From Acidobacteriota bacterium (GTDB taxonomy: Bacteria; Acidobacteriota; Thermoanaerobaculia; Thermoanaerobaculales; Sulfomarinibacteraceae): a stretch of 41,882 bases of DNA. Shown here one piece after another: positions 16,734 to 24,863 of the stretch (positions are counted from its first letter, which is position 1; each line of letters starts with the position of its first letter). A program made the position numbers and the translations under genes. The notes beneath the pieces are model-generated. The model had not been told where the DNA came from and did not search any database. It saw only the letters and a list, made by a program, of their open reading frames with translations. The stretch spans positions 1 through 41,882 of the forward strand of contig JAJDNH010000216.1 of NCBI GenBank assembly GCA_022340775.1. The letters run 5' to 3'.

Positions 16734-17174
16734 CTACGCGTACGGGTAGAGGTTTTTCTTGAACTCCTCGAGCTGACCGAGGATTTGGTCGTGCTTCTCT
16801 TCATCGACGATGAGGTAGTCGAGCAAGGAGCGCTGCACGAAGAAACGGCACTCCTCCTTGAGCTGCTTTGCCAACGCGATGGTCTCACGCTCCACCTGGT
16901 CGTGGGCCTCGATGGCGTCCCACACCTCGGCGAGCTCCTCCGGCGTCAGCTGCACAGGCGTCGTGGTCAGTGAATCGATCAGGAACTGCTGTACACGGTG
17001 GTGCTGGACCGAGTCGTTGCGGATGATCTCCATGAACTGCCGGATCAGCGGGTTGTTGGTCTTCTCCATGATCTCGGCCGTGGTCTCGATCGCGTCGCGC
17101 TCGAGAGCCTGCCACTTGCGCAGCAAACCCACCATTTCGGAAACGCGCTCAGGTCCCTTCGCGGATGTCGTCAT
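16734..17174 (-). CDS. Ferritin-like four-helix protein within the dsr operon
   Basis: The protein (146 aa) is predicted all-helical with spaced acidic/His motifs like those of rubrerythrin-type di-iron proteins: LERDAIET (Glu25, Glu30), NDSVQHHRV (Asp54, His58, His59), QVERETIAL (Glu95, Glu97) and DEEKHDQIL (Glu125, Glu126, His128). The second ExxH is present, while the first is changed to SxxH, so metal binding may be altered. No rubredoxin domain is fused. It lies between dsrD and the dsrL-like gene with spacers of 66 and 39 bp, in the same operon. Possible roles are oxygen or peroxide protection or iron handling for sulfite reductase. This is inferred from fold and place; I do not recognise it as a named Dsr protein. 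Confidence 0.75.
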   Translation of the reverse strand: MTTSAKGPERVSEMVGLLRKWQALERDAIETTAEIMEKTNNPLIRQFMEIIRNDSVQHHRVQQFLIDSLTTTPVQLTPEELAEVWDAIEAHDQVERETIALAKQLKEECRFFVQRSLLDYLIVDEEKHDQILGQLEEFKKNLYPYA

Positions 17175-17240
17175 GCTGCCCTCCCTGGCAAGAACCGTAA
17201 GCGGGGACCGGGGACACCCGGCCCCCGCCGGTTGTCAGCA

Positions 17241-17489
17241 TCAGCCGCCCGAGCCCTCCTCCGGCGGCAGGGTAATGAACGAGCCGCCGAAGTAGCTGTA
17301 GATGCAGCGCCCGGAGTCGATCAGCTGCCGGATCGCCAGCTTGCAGAACTTCTTGTCGACGGCATCCTCGCCGAACTTCTCGATCATGGCCTTGGTGAGG
17401 TCCATGGCCTTCAGGTTCTTCTTGCCGTGCGTGACCTTGACCAGGTCGTACATGGCCTCGGCGACCTCATCGACTGTGGGCTGACTCAT
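17241..17489 (-). CDS. dsrD: DsrD, winged-helix activator of dissimilatory sulfite reductase
   Basis: The protein (82 aa) sits directly after dsrB, the classical dsrABD order. It has the length and winged-helix pattern of DsrD: an N-terminal helix VDEVAEAMYDLVKV, then LKAMDLTKAMIEKFG, a recognition-like helix KKFCKLAIRQLIDSG, and a beta-wing ending YSYFGGSFITLP. DsrD is known as an allosteric activator that raises DsrAB sulfite reduction and is mainly found in reducers. Its presence argues that this system runs in the reductive direction, though exceptions are known. The start has a good GGAGGGGAAAC ribosome site. The canonical C-terminal sequence is divergent from Desulfovibrio DsrD, so assignment rests on size, fold pattern and position. 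Confidence 0.87.
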   Translation of the reverse strand: MSQPTVDEVAEAMYDLVKVTHGKKNLKAMDLTKAMIEKFGEDAVDKKFCKLAIRQLIDSGRCIYSYFGGSFITLPPEEGSGG

Positions 17490-17499
17490 GTTTCCCCTC

Positions 17500-18576
17500 C
17501 TAGTGCTTCAGCTGCGTCGAGCGCTTGTAGGTCTCCCCGGCATGCCTGAAGTCGTCGATGTGGTACTTCGTGAACGGAATGTCGGTCATCTTGAAGAACC
17601 GGGGCCAGCCGATACGCTCGATCCACTCACCCATACGCTCGTGCTTGCGGGCGTTCTCCGCATACACCTTGACGATCTTGACCACCGCCTCCACCACTTC
17701 CGGCCAGCGCGGCGGGTTGTTGGGGATGAATGGGATAGCCAGCTTGGAGAACATCGGCTCGTGACGCGCGTTCGAAACCTTGCCGCCGACCCAGATCGAG
17801 ATGCCGTCGGCGTCCGCGTTGTTGATCTGCATCGCCGGACAGACGGTGTAGCAGTTACCGCAGAACATGCACTGTGCCTCTTCCACCTCGACCGATTGCT
17901 TGCCATCCACGGTAGCTGGACGGATGGCACCGGTGGGGCAGGACGCGACCAGCGTCGGGATCTCGCACAGCTTGGGCAGGTTCTCGTGATCGATGATTGG
18001 CGCCTTGGTGTGGACACCGAGGACTGCGATGTCGGAGCAGTGCACCGCGCCGCACATGTTCAGGCAGCAGGCGAACGCGATGCGCAGCTTCGCGGGCAGG
18101 TCCATGTTCACGAAGTGCGGGTAGACCTCGTCCATGATCGCCTTGACCACGCCGGACGCATCGGTCGCCGAGGAGTGGCAGTGCACCCATCCCTGGGTAT
18201 GCACGATTGACGAAATGGCGTTGCCGGTGCCGCCGACCGGGAAGCCGATCTCGTGCAGCTCTTTCTTGAGCGCGGGGATCTTCGACTTGTCGGTCAGCAG
18301 GAACTCGACGTTGTGGCGGCTCGTCCAACGCAGGTGGCCGCCGCAGTACTTGTCGGCCAGCTCCGCGAACTGACGGATGGTGACCGTGCTCAGCAGGCGC
18401 GGTGTGCCGGCCCGAACGGTGTACAGCTGATCTCCGGACTCTCCGACGTGCACCATCACCCCTGGCTCGAGGATCTCGTGGTACGCCCACTTCCCGTAGT
18501 TCTTCTTGATGATGGGGGGAAGGAACTGCCGAAAGTCCGGTGGACCAATGTCGGTTTTTCTGTCTGCTACTGCCAT
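17500..18576 (-). CDS. dsrB: DsrB, dissimilatory sulfite reductase beta subunit
   Basis: The protein (358 aa) carries the DsrB cofactor pattern: Cys133 in GWVHCHSS and Cys170, Cys171 and Cys175 in FACCLNMCG. The spacing (37, 1, 4) equals that of Desulfovibrio DsrB, whose equivalent cysteines bind the [4Fe-4S] cluster coupled to catalytic sirohaem. A ferredoxin domain follows with [12 protein letters not shown] (Cys236, 239, 242, 246) plus Cys213 in ASCPTGAI. With DsrA it forms the alpha2beta2 enzyme that makes the six-electron sulfite/sulfide conversion with DsrC. Start: ATG 18576 with an AGGCAGG site, 16 bp after dsrA; the longer open frame lies inside dsrA. Length is nearer to the short (about 358 aa) than to the long (about 381 aa) DsrB forms. 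Confidence 0.98.
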   Translation of the reverse strand: MAVADRKTDIGPPDFRQFLPPIIKKNYGKWAYHEILEPGVMVHVGESGDQLYTVRAGTPRLLSTVTIRQFAELADKYCGGHLRWTSRHNVEFLLTDKSKIPALKKELHEIGFPVGGTGNAISSIVHTQGWVHCHSSATDASGVVKAIMDEVYPHFVNMDLPAKLRIAFACCLNMCGAVHCSDIAVLGVHTKAPIIDHENLPKLCEIPTLVASCPTGAIRPATVDGKQSVEVEEAQCMFCGNCYTVCPAMQINNADADGISIWVGGKVSNARHEPMFSKLAIPFIPNNPPRWPEVVEAVVKIVKVYAENARKHERMGEWIERIGWPRFFKMTDIPFTKYHIDDFRHAGETYKRSTQLKH

Positions 18577-18592
18577 GACTGCCTGCCTTTCC

Positions 18593-19783
18593 TCACTCGT
18601 CCTCTTCGAGCTCTTCCTCGAAGAAGATGTACGGGTTGCTACGTGGATGAGCCACCATCTCCGGGACCGGCTCGAGCCCGATCTCGTCGAGGAAGTTCCC
18701 GAGCCCGACGCGCTGGATGAACTCACCAACGCGCTCGCGGTTCTTGCCGTACTCACCCCAGAAGTCCCAGATCGCCTCGGCGAGCTCCTTCAGGTCCTCG
18801 TACGGTGGCTCCATCTCCAGGAACGGCACGAACACGGCCGACAGCAGGGCGCCACCAATGATTGGGGCCTTGGCGCCGATCAGGATCGTCGCGCCCCGCT
18901 CCTTGCCCGGCCTCAAGGCCTTGGGCATCACGTTGATGCAGTGCATGCACTTGACGCACTCGGCGTTGTCGATGTCGAGGCTCTTGCCGTCCCACTTGAT
19001 GCACTTGGTGGGGCACAGCCGGCAGATCTCGGCTTCGATGTCAACGCCGTTGGCCGCGTACTCCTGAACCTTGGCCTGGTCGACCTGGATGTCGTCCTTC
19101 CAGGTGCCGATGATCGACATGTCCGACCGTGCGACCGACGCCACGCAATCATTGGGGCAGCCGGCAAACTTGAACTTGTACTTGTACGGGAACGCCGGCC
19201 GGTGCAGCTCGTCCTGGTAAGAGTGCGTGATGTCGTTGCAGGCGTCCAGGGTGTCGTAGCAGGCCCACTCGCAGCGCGCGGGACCGACGCAGCAGCTCGG
19301 CGTTCGCACGTCCGAACCCGAGCCACCGAGGTCAAAGCCGTTCGCGGTCAGGTCCGCGAAGCATGGTTCGAGCGCCTCGGTCGTAGACCCGAGGAAGATG
19401 ATGTCACCGGTCGATCCGTGCATGTTGGTCAAGCCGGAGCCGTGGCGCTCCCAGATGTCGCACAGAGTGCGCAGCACGTCCGAGGTGTAAAACCACCCCG
19501 AGGGCTGGTTCACACGGTAGGTGTGGAAGGCGGCAACCTCCGGGAACTCCTCGGGCAGATCCGAGTACCGGCCGATCACGCCGCCGCCGTAGCCCATGAC
19601 GCCGACCAGACCACCGTGCTTCCAGTGGCTGATCTTGTCCATGTATGAACGCTCGAGCTGACCGAGCGTGCCTTCGGCCATGGTGTTCGTCTCCGCACTC
19701 TTCTTGATCTCCTTGACGAAGCTCGGCCATGGCCCTTTCTCGAGCTCGTCAAGCAGGGGGGTTGATCTCAACTTCTCACTCAT
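18593..19783 (-). CDS. dsrA: DsrA, dissimilatory sulfite reductase alpha subunit
   Basis: The protein (396 aa) has the DsrA cluster ligands Cys165 and Cys171 in [12 protein letters not shown] and Cys209 and Cys213 in [10 protein letters not shown]. The spacing (6, 38, 4) is identical to that of Desulfovibrio DsrA. The inserted ferredoxin domain has CRLCPTKC (Cys254, 257, 261) and CVKCMHC (Cys276, 279, 282). The motif [10 protein letters not shown] precedes the first pair as in other DsrA proteins. It is somewhat shorter than most DsrA (about 415-440 aa). It is 18 bp downstream of the YeiH-like gene and begins the dsrABD block. A full-length phylogeny, not possible here, would settle whether it is of the reductive bacterial branch; dsrD suggests so. 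Confidence 0.98.
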   Translation of the reverse strand: MSEKLRSTPLLDELEKGPWPSFVKEIKKSAETNTMAEGTLGQLERSYMDKISHWKHGGLVGVMGYGGGVIGRYSDLPEEFPEVAAFHTYRVNQPSGWFYTSDVLRTLCDIWERHGSGLTNMHGSTGDIIFLGSTTEALEPCFADLTANGFDLGGSGSDVRTPSCCVGPARCEWACYDTLDACNDITHSYQDELHRPAFPYKYKFKFAGCPNDCVASVARSDMSIIGTWKDDIQVDQAKVQEYAANGVDIEAEICRLCPTKCIKWDGKSLDIDNAECVKCMHCINVMPKALRPGKERGATILIGAKAPIIGGALLSAVFVPFLEMEPPYEDLKELAEAIWDFWGEYGKNRERVGEFIQRVGLGNFLDEIGLEPVPEMVAHPRSNPYIFFEEELEEDE

Positions 19784-19801
19784 GGCAACTCCTTTCCCAG
19801 A

Positions 19802-21385
19802 TCAGATCTTGGACCAATAGCCTGAAAAGACTACTGTTGACAGGAAATAACCGAGGGGCACGTTGACCAGCACCCCGATCGTGAACGCCCAGAACGGCTT
19901 GAGCCCGAAATGTGCGAGCTCGGCAAACCGCGTCGACAACCCGATGCACAGGAAGCACAGCACGAACGCCCAAGACCGCAGCTTCTTGATCGGTGCGATG
20001 ACTTTGGGGTTGAGCTCGCTCTCGTACCAGTCCGACTTGTACCTCAACTGGGTCAGCGCCCACCGTTGGCTCTCTGTGGTTGCGGCGCCCCGGAGGAGAT
20101 TGAACTCTTTTATCGACATGCCGCCCGCGAACGTGATTGTCCCCTTGTCGGCCTGGTACTGGAATTTGTTGGCCAGCGCCTCCGGCACGGCGTAGGTCGA
20201 GAAGTCCGCGCTGTACTTCGCCTTGCCGGCCTTGGACGAGAAGGTGCCGTCCACCTTGGCGACGCCCATGTGGCCCGATGGCGGCGCAGCGGAGACCACG
20301 CTCATGATCACCGACGCCGCAAAGAACCCGAGAACGAACTTCGGGAACCTCTCCCAGATGACCCCAGCTCCGACGGTCTGGCGATCCCCCTCTGCGTTGC
20401 GCTCCCAGAACATCACGGAGACCACTGACAGGATCAGGCACCAGATACCGATCCAGATGTCGCGCCCGATGACCTTCATCAGGGTGAAGGTGTTGATCGG
20501 CGAGTCGCCGAACTTGGTGGCGAGCTCGGCGACCACGGCGAACCCGGCTGCGTCGGCGAACTCGGAGGTGCCGACCCAGGCGCCGGCCTCACCGGGAGTG
20601 ATGGTGTGCGGCACCATTGCCTTGCAGACGAACGTCAACGTGAAGATCATCACGATGGCCCAGATGGAGACCACGCCGATGCCGATGGCAATGTGGTCCT
20701 TGTCCGCGCGCACCGAGCCACCCACGGCGATCGAGGCCGAGACGCCGCAGACCGCGCCGCCGGCACCGAGCACGGCACCGAAACGCGGATCCAGCTTGAA
20801 CAGTTTGGTCGCCACAATGAAGATCACGAGCCATGTCGTGACGGCGACGATCGTGGCCTGCACGAAGGCGATCGGCCCAGCCGAGAAGATGAGGGTCAGC
20901 GGCAGCGTGGCGCCGAGCAGGACGATCCCGGTCTTGATGTAGTACTCGGTGCGCAGTGAGGTCTTGAACCACTCTGGCACCTTGATGATGTTCCCGATGA
21001 TGAGGCCGATGATGAGCGCCAGCAGCGGTGCGCCCAGATCGTAGCGCTTCATCACCTCCCAGCCCGCGAGGTAGAAGACGATCAGCGAGCCGACGAAGAG
21101 AATGATGTAGCCGGGAATGAACTCCGAAAGCTTGCGGCCCATGATCTTCATCGAGATCGTGAACACGACCCCGAAAACGAGGAAGACCACGGCCACTCCA
21201 CCGATGTGCTTGGAGAAGTCAGCGCCCAGCTGGGAGAGATTGGCCCACTTCCCAGGGGTCACCGCCCACCCTTTGATGGTTGCGCCGAACGCATAGGTGA
21301 GGAGCGCAAGCACCATCAGGCCGAGGCCGAGCCACACCGCCCACCAGTCCTCCGTCTTCCAGAGCTTTTCCAACGCCTTTCCCAT
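19802..21385 (-). CDS. YeiH-family (putative sulfate/sulfur-anion exporter) membrane protein with insertion
   Basis: The protein (527 aa) is a polytopic permease of the YeiH/Cons_hypoth698 family. It contains the family-like segments LLALIIGLIIGN, IKTGIVLLGATL and GAGGAVCGVSASIA (about 208-220). Family members are annotated as sulfate exporters, with some evidence for transport of sulfur-containing anions. It is much longer than the roughly 340-residue YeiH. Two or three extra N-terminal spans precede the core, and a soluble insert of about 100 residues (366-466, containing VAKVDGTFSS and TITFAGGMS) comes before the last membrane spans. As the first gene of the dsrABD operon, with GGAGGAGAAC before its ATG, it probably moves sulfite, sulfate or a related anion. 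Direction of transport is unknown. Confidence 0.85.
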   Translation of the reverse strand: MGKALEKLWKTEDWWAVWLGLGLMVLALLTYAFGATIKGWAVTPGKWANLSQLGADFSKHIGGVAVVFLVFGVVFTISMKIMGRKLSEFIPGYIILFVGSLIVFYLAGWEVMKRYDLGAPLLALIIGLIIGNIIKVPEWFKTSLRTEYYIKTGIVLLGATLPLTLIFSAGPIAFVQATIVAVTTWLVIFIVATKLFKLDPRFGAVLGAGGAVCGVSASIAVGGSVRADKDHIAIGIGVVSIWAIVMIFTLTFVCKAMVPHTITPGEAGAWVGTSEFADAAGFAVVAELATKFGDSPINTFTLMKVIGRDIWIGIWCLILSVVSVMFWERNAEGDRQTVGAGVIWERFPKFVLGFFAASVIMSVVSAAPPSGHMGVAKVDGTFSSKAGKAKYSADFSTYAVPEALANKFQYQADKGTITFAGGMSIKEFNLLRGAATTESQRWALTQLRYKSDWYESELNPKVIAPIKKLRSWAFVLCFLCIGLSTRFAELAHFGLKPFWAFTIGVLVNVPLGYFLSTVVFSGYWSKI

Positions 21386-21545
21386 GTTCTCCTCCTTCTC
21401 CCCCGGCGCCTTCCACTCCTATCCGCCAAGCAGACTGCAACCCATGTGCCAGTCCACTGCGCCCCAAAAGAACATGGAAATGCCTGAAAAATTTGATGCT
21501 TAGGTCATTGCTCTACGCGCCTCTCCGTGTGGGATCGCCTAACCT

Positions 21546-21561
21546 GTTACGCGACCGTAAC
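21546..21561. promoter_or_regulatory. Palindromic operator candidate GTTAC-N6-GTAAC (site 1)
   Basis: GTTAC (21546-21550), six bases GCGACC, GTAAC (21557-21561): a perfect 5-6-5 inverted repeat about 160 bp upstream of the yeiH-dsrAB operon start codon. The same pattern recurs at four other places in this locus. Confidence 0.6.
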
Positions 21562-21648
21562 CTACAAGCTCAAACCGTTGGTGTAAATAAGCTTGACCGA
21601 GGCAAGTCAGTCTACCCAGCAGCCATGGACCCGGACTCCCGGGCCCCC

Positions 21649-21664
21649 GTAACGCCACCGTAAC
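21649..21664. promoter_or_regulatory. Operator candidate GTAAC-N6-GTAAC (site 2)
   Basis: Two GTAAC half-sites (21649-21653 and 21660-21664) have the same 6-bp spacing as site 1. One base differs from the palindrome, so the halves read as a direct repeat. It lies about 100 bp further upstream of the yeiH-dsrAB operon than site 1. Confidence 0.5.
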
Positions 21665-21754
21665 GACCGCCAGCGGCTAGCTGCAGGTTGTATCCCGGTC
21701 CTTGGGCTGTACCCCGGCTCTCCTCGAGGGGGCACGCTGTTTTCATTTCGTAAA

Positions 21755-21823
21755 GGTCCGGCCCCAGGCCCGATTCACAGCCAGAGTCGCGAGACGGACG
21801 TTAGAATTGCATTCTCTCGCGCC
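21755..21823 (+). repeat. 69-bp intergenic repeat, copy A
   Basis: It begins GGTCCGG and ends TCTCGCGCC. By hand alignment about three quarters of its bases match copy B (21956-22024) without gaps. The best conserved blocks are GAGACGG.CGT and TTCTCGYGCC. Confidence 0.7.
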
Positions 21824-21955
21824 GGACCACCTCTGGAGCTTGGGGCCCGGGTCAGGCGTCCGCGATCGTCGCGAGAGCGGTGACACACTGGTCGTCCTCC
21901 CTCACTCAGCCCTCAGGTCGCACGCGCACTTCACCGGCAATCAGTTTGGGCTGGA

Positions 21956-22136
21956 GGTCCGGTCGGAAACACGATTCGCAGCGAGATCCGTGAGACGGGC
22001 GTCAGATCTGCGTTTTCTCGTGCCAGAGCACGCCGCAGGCGTACCAGCAGGTACGTTGGAGGCGTGCGACAAGCGAAAAACGCAGAGATGATCCCGTATC
22101 ACGGATCGCAGACGAATCGGGGCTTCCGGACGGACC
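21956..22136. repeat. About 180-bp imperfect inverted repeat (repeat copies B and inverted C)
   Basis: Copy B (21956-22024) and an inverted copy C (about 22066-22136, read on the minus strand from GGTCCGTCCGG) flank a centre with the perfect small palindrome GTACC-AGCA-GGTAC (22041-22054). Shared words between B and inverted C include GATCCGTGA, CTGCGTTTT and CGATTCG. The right end touches the dsrK stop codon. RNA from either strand could fold into one long hairpin, so it may end or attenuate dsrMK transcripts; a miniature mobile element is the other explanation. Confidence 0.65.
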
Positions 22137-22137
22137 T

Positions 22138-23748
22138 CTAATGGAACTCCCACTCCAGGAAGCCTTCTGGAATGTCGGCCATCGCGTTGACGATGAGCTC
22201 GACAAGGCCCCCGTACATGATGCCGCACCGCTCCCAGGCGTCGTAGTAGGTCAGGAGATCCCTCATCTGCCCCTTGCAGTTGGAACAGGGGGCGCAAACG
22301 TACTTGTGCGTCTCGGGCTCGATGCTATCCGCAAAGGCCTCCAGAATCTGCTTGAACTTGACCCGTCCCGAGACCCGGGTCCGCCAGTCGGGAAAGTTGA
22401 GGGACTGGCAGACGGCAAACCCTGACCCGCCTCCGCAGCAGAAGTTGTCGACTCCGTGCGGCTCCATCTCGCGGAAGCGCGGCGCGATCTTGGCCAGGAT
22501 GTTGCGCTGCGGCTGGATGATGCCCATCGACCGGGTGATGTTGCACGGGTCGTGCAGGGTCACCGGGAAGTCGTTGCGCGACGGATCCAGCCGCAGCCTG
22601 TCGCTCGTGACCAGGTCCTCGAGCGCAACCAGGCAGCTTTCGGCGCGCACTCTCAGCGAGTCTGGAATGAGCCGGTCGGCGACCGCCATCGTCGCCTTGT
22701 GAGCGTGGCCGCACTCGCCCATCATGATCTTCTTCACCCCGAGCTTCTTGGCAATCTCATAGTGCTTGAGGGCGATCCGCGAGTACTGGATGTCGTCGTA
22801 AAAGAGGCCGTAGTTGACCGAGTCGTAGCCCACCAGCTCGGAGGACAGCGTCCATGAGATCCCCGCCGCCTCCAGGATGATCGCGAAGGCCTGCAGATTC
22901 TCCGGCCATGACAGGAACTCGCCGGCGTTGTGGAGCACGAGGTACTCGGCGCCTTCGACGTCGAACGGAATCTTGATCTCGAGACCGGTCTTGTCGGTGA
23001 TATCCTCCTCGGCGAACTCCATGATGTCCATCAGACCGGCCGGGTTGAGACCAGTCGACGAGCCGACGGTCAGCTGCTTGACCGTTCCCACCTGGTGAAG
23101 CTCCGGCATCGCGATCCCCAGCTCCTGACTGAACAGCTTGCGGATCTCTCTGGTCAGCAGGCCGTTGTCGACTCCCACCGGACACTGCTGGGCGCAACGA
23201 CGGCACAGGGTGCAGCGGTACGACAGCTCTGCAAGCTTGACCAGGGTCTCCCAATCAAGCTCGATGTCGTTGCCGCGCAGCTTCGGAAACAGCTTGCCGC
23301 CGGGCTTGATGTAGCGGTCGACAATCTTGCGCAGCACCTCGGCACGGAAGGTCGGGCGGTACATCTCCATGTGCCCGGAGCCGGTGTAGATCGGGCACGC
23401 CTCGGCGCAGGTCTGGCACTTGACGCAGTTCTCCATCGACAGGAGGAGTGGCTGCAGGAAGGTCCAGTTGTTCTCCTTGGTCAGGAGCTTGCGCAGGCCC
23501 TCGAGAAAGCTGGCAACCAGTCGCTCCTTCTCCTCCTCGGACTGCGGCACCGGAATCTGGGCGCCGCACACTCCGTCCGGACCAACCTCGATCCTTGTGC
23601 GCTGGTCCTCGGTGATCTCCTTGATCGGCTCATCCACCCAGTCCTCGTACGGGTACGGCAGCGGCACCAGGCGTGCCGGGTCGATGCCCTCGTTCTGGTC
23701 CAGGAAGCGGACGAGGTCTCCCTGAGATGCGATCCTCGGTCTTTCCAT
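22138..23748 (-). CDS. dsrK: DsrK, HdrD-like catalytic subunit of the DsrMK complex
   Basis: The protein (536 aa) has two [4Fe-4S] motifs, CVKCQTCAEACP (Cys108, 111, 114, 118) and CTLCRRCAQQCP (Cys179, 182, 185, 189). A CCG-type region follows with Cys346 (GECGHAH), Cys402 (HDPCNI), Cys437-438 (FCCGGGSG) and Cys485, 488 and 491 (CAPCSNC). This is the heterodisulfide-reductase-like arrangement that binds the non-cubane cluster at which the DsrC trisulfide is thought to be reduced on the cytoplasmic side of the membrane. Its ATG overlaps the dsrM stop (TAATG), so the pair is translationally coupled. No dsrJ, dsrO or dsrP is found in the window, as in the two-subunit DsrMK systems of some Gram-positives and archaea. 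Confidence 0.93.
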   Translation of the reverse strand: MERPRIASQGDLVRFLDQNEGIDPARLVPLPYPYEDWVDEPIKEITEDQRTRIEVGPDGVCGAQIPVPQSEEEKERLVASFLEGLRKLLTKENNWTFLQPLLLSMENCVKCQTCAEACPIYTGSGHMEMYRPTFRAEVLRKIVDRYIKPGGKLFPKLRGNDIELDWETLVKLAELSYRCTLCRRCAQQCPVGVDNGLLTREIRKLFSQELGIAMPELHQVGTVKQLTVGSSTGLNPAGLMDIMEFAEEDITDKTGLEIKIPFDVEGAEYLVLHNAGEFLSWPENLQAFAIILEAAGISWTLSSELVGYDSVNYGLFYDDIQYSRIALKHYEIAKKLGVKKIMMGECGHAHKATMAVADRLIPDSLRVRAESCLVALEDLVTSDRLRLDPSRNDFPVTLHDPCNITRSMGIIQPQRNILAKIAPRFREMEPHGVDNFCCGGGSGFAVCQSLNFPDWRTRVSGRVKFKQILEAFADSIEPETHKYVCAPCSNCKGQMRDLLTYYDAWERCGIMYGGLVELIVNAMADIPEGFLEWEFH

Positions 23749-24641
23749 TACTGCCCCCCCTTCTCATCCTGCTGCGGGATGTGGGTCACGACATCACGCC
23801 AGCTGTGGCCGCTCTGGATGTGCGGCGCCGACCAGTCCATGCCGTACTCGAGTGCGGCCTCCAGGCGCGAGGAGAATGGCCCACCGGCCACGTACGGCCG
23901 GTCATCCCACCGCACCTTGTGGTAGGTGAAGTACTTGGCGAAGAAGTGCGCCATCCTGGTGTACGGCATGTAGAGGACGAACAGCGCCCCAAGCGCCATC
24001 TGTGCTCCGAGCAGGAAAGTGACCTCGGGCGCCCTGAAGCGCAGGATGGAGGTGACTGCGGCGCCGGCTCCACCGAAACCGCCGGCCAGGACCACCGCCA
24101 TGCTTGCCGCCCCGAACGCCAGCAACAGGAGCAGGTTGAGACGGTCGAGCGGGGTCGTGTACGGCCTCAGCTTCGGGCTCGAGGACCTCTCGATCAGGAG
24201 CACTGCAGAGCCCAGCAGCAACAGGAAACCGCCCACGCCCGCGACCCACGGCAGTACGCTGGTCAGAACCGGCGGCGACCAACCCAGACCCTGGACCACC
24301 AGGCCCGCTGTGGTCACGACGAGCAGGTACAGCCCCCAGTGAAACGGCAACGATCCCCACCACAGGCTGCGGTTGTGCTGCCACACGCCTTTGAGGAGGA
24401 CGATCTCCTCCCCCATGACTCCCACCTCTGCGGCCAGGCTCGTGCGCCGCTTGTGGGTCCACCAGTCCTTCTCTTCCAGATACGACCCGCCGTGGTCTCG
24501 GCGCGGTTCGTGAGCCACCGGGTACAGATCCCACCTCAGGTGCATCGGAGTCAGCGCATAGTGAAGCCCCTTGAGCACACATCCCAGGACGAAAGCAATG
24601 ACAGCGACCCAAACGAACACGAGCAACCCGATTCCCACCAT
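23748..24641 (-). CDS. dsrM: DsrM, membrane cytochrome b subunit of DsrMK
   Basis: The protein (297 aa) resembles the nitrate reductase gamma (NarI) family. It has five or so hydrophobic segments with histidines suited to haem b: His27 and His34 (LHYALTPMHLRW), His101 (PFHWGLYLL) and His residues in YTRMAHFFAKYFTYHK near the end. It should oxidise menaquinol or another quinol and pass electrons to DsrK. The ATG at 24641 has GGGGAGG just upstream and gives an N-terminus that enters a membrane span at once; the longer open frame upstream is rejected. A GTTAC palindrome lies about 200 bp upstream. Confidence 0.9.
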   Translation of the reverse strand: MVGIGLLVFVWVAVIAFVLGCVLKGLHYALTPMHLRWDLYPVAHEPRRDHGGSYLEEKDWWTHKRRTSLAAEVGVMGEEIVLLKGVWQHNRSLWWGSLPFHWGLYLLVVTTAGLVVQGLGWSPPVLTSVLPWVAGVGGFLLLLGSAVLLIERSSSPKLRPYTTPLDRLNLLLLLAFGAASMAVVLAGGFGGAGAAVTSILRFRAPEVTFLLGAQMALGALFVLYMPYTRMAHFFAKYFTYHKVRWDDRPYVAGGPFSSRLEAALEYGMDWSAPHIQSGHSWRDVVTHIPQQDEKGGQ

Positions 24642-24841
24642 GGAGCCTCCCCGGTCCGGCACGTGTCCGGACACCGGCCTGCAATCGAGCAAGTATCGTG
24701 CCGCCTCGCCGTTGGCGCCAGCCCCCCCGCCGGGCTTCACCGGCTTCCACGCAAGTGGCACCGCATCCAGCCGTTGCTGAGTGCCCTTCGCTTCCTGACG
24801 AGTCGGCTCCCCGCCCACAGACCGCAGCCTCGGGGCGGGAT

Positions 24842-24857
24842 GTTACGAGGAGGTAAC
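24842..24857. promoter_or_regulatory. Palindromic operator candidate GTTAC-N6-GTAAC (site 3)
   Basis: GTTAC (24842-24846), GAGGAG, GTAAC (24853-24857): a perfect inverted repeat with the same geometry as site 1. It lies between the TVP38-like stop codon and dsrM, about 200 bp before the dsrM start. Confidence 0.6.
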
Positions 24858-24863
24858 GGACCT

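Larger units (their letters stand above)
21386..22137. other. Long non-coding region between dsrK and the yeiH-dsrAB operon
   Basis: No convincing gene is present in these 752 bp. The right half (21755-22136) holds three copies of a 69-70 bp repeat. The left half (21386-21665) is A+T-richer than its surroundings, carries two GTTAC-type sites and should hold the promoter and a leader of the yeiH-dsr transcript. Open frames of 118-129 codons across the repeats are judged non-coding because they have no good ribosome site and their similarity to each other follows the DNA repeat. Confidence 0.7.

Noticed and set aside
21702-22091. 129-codon plus-strand frame with two internal similar segments in the dsrK-yeiH gap
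   Set aside because: The similarity follows the DNA repeat copies A and B, an inverted copy gives a like frame on the other strand, and no ribosome site is present. A repeat element explains it better than a gene.
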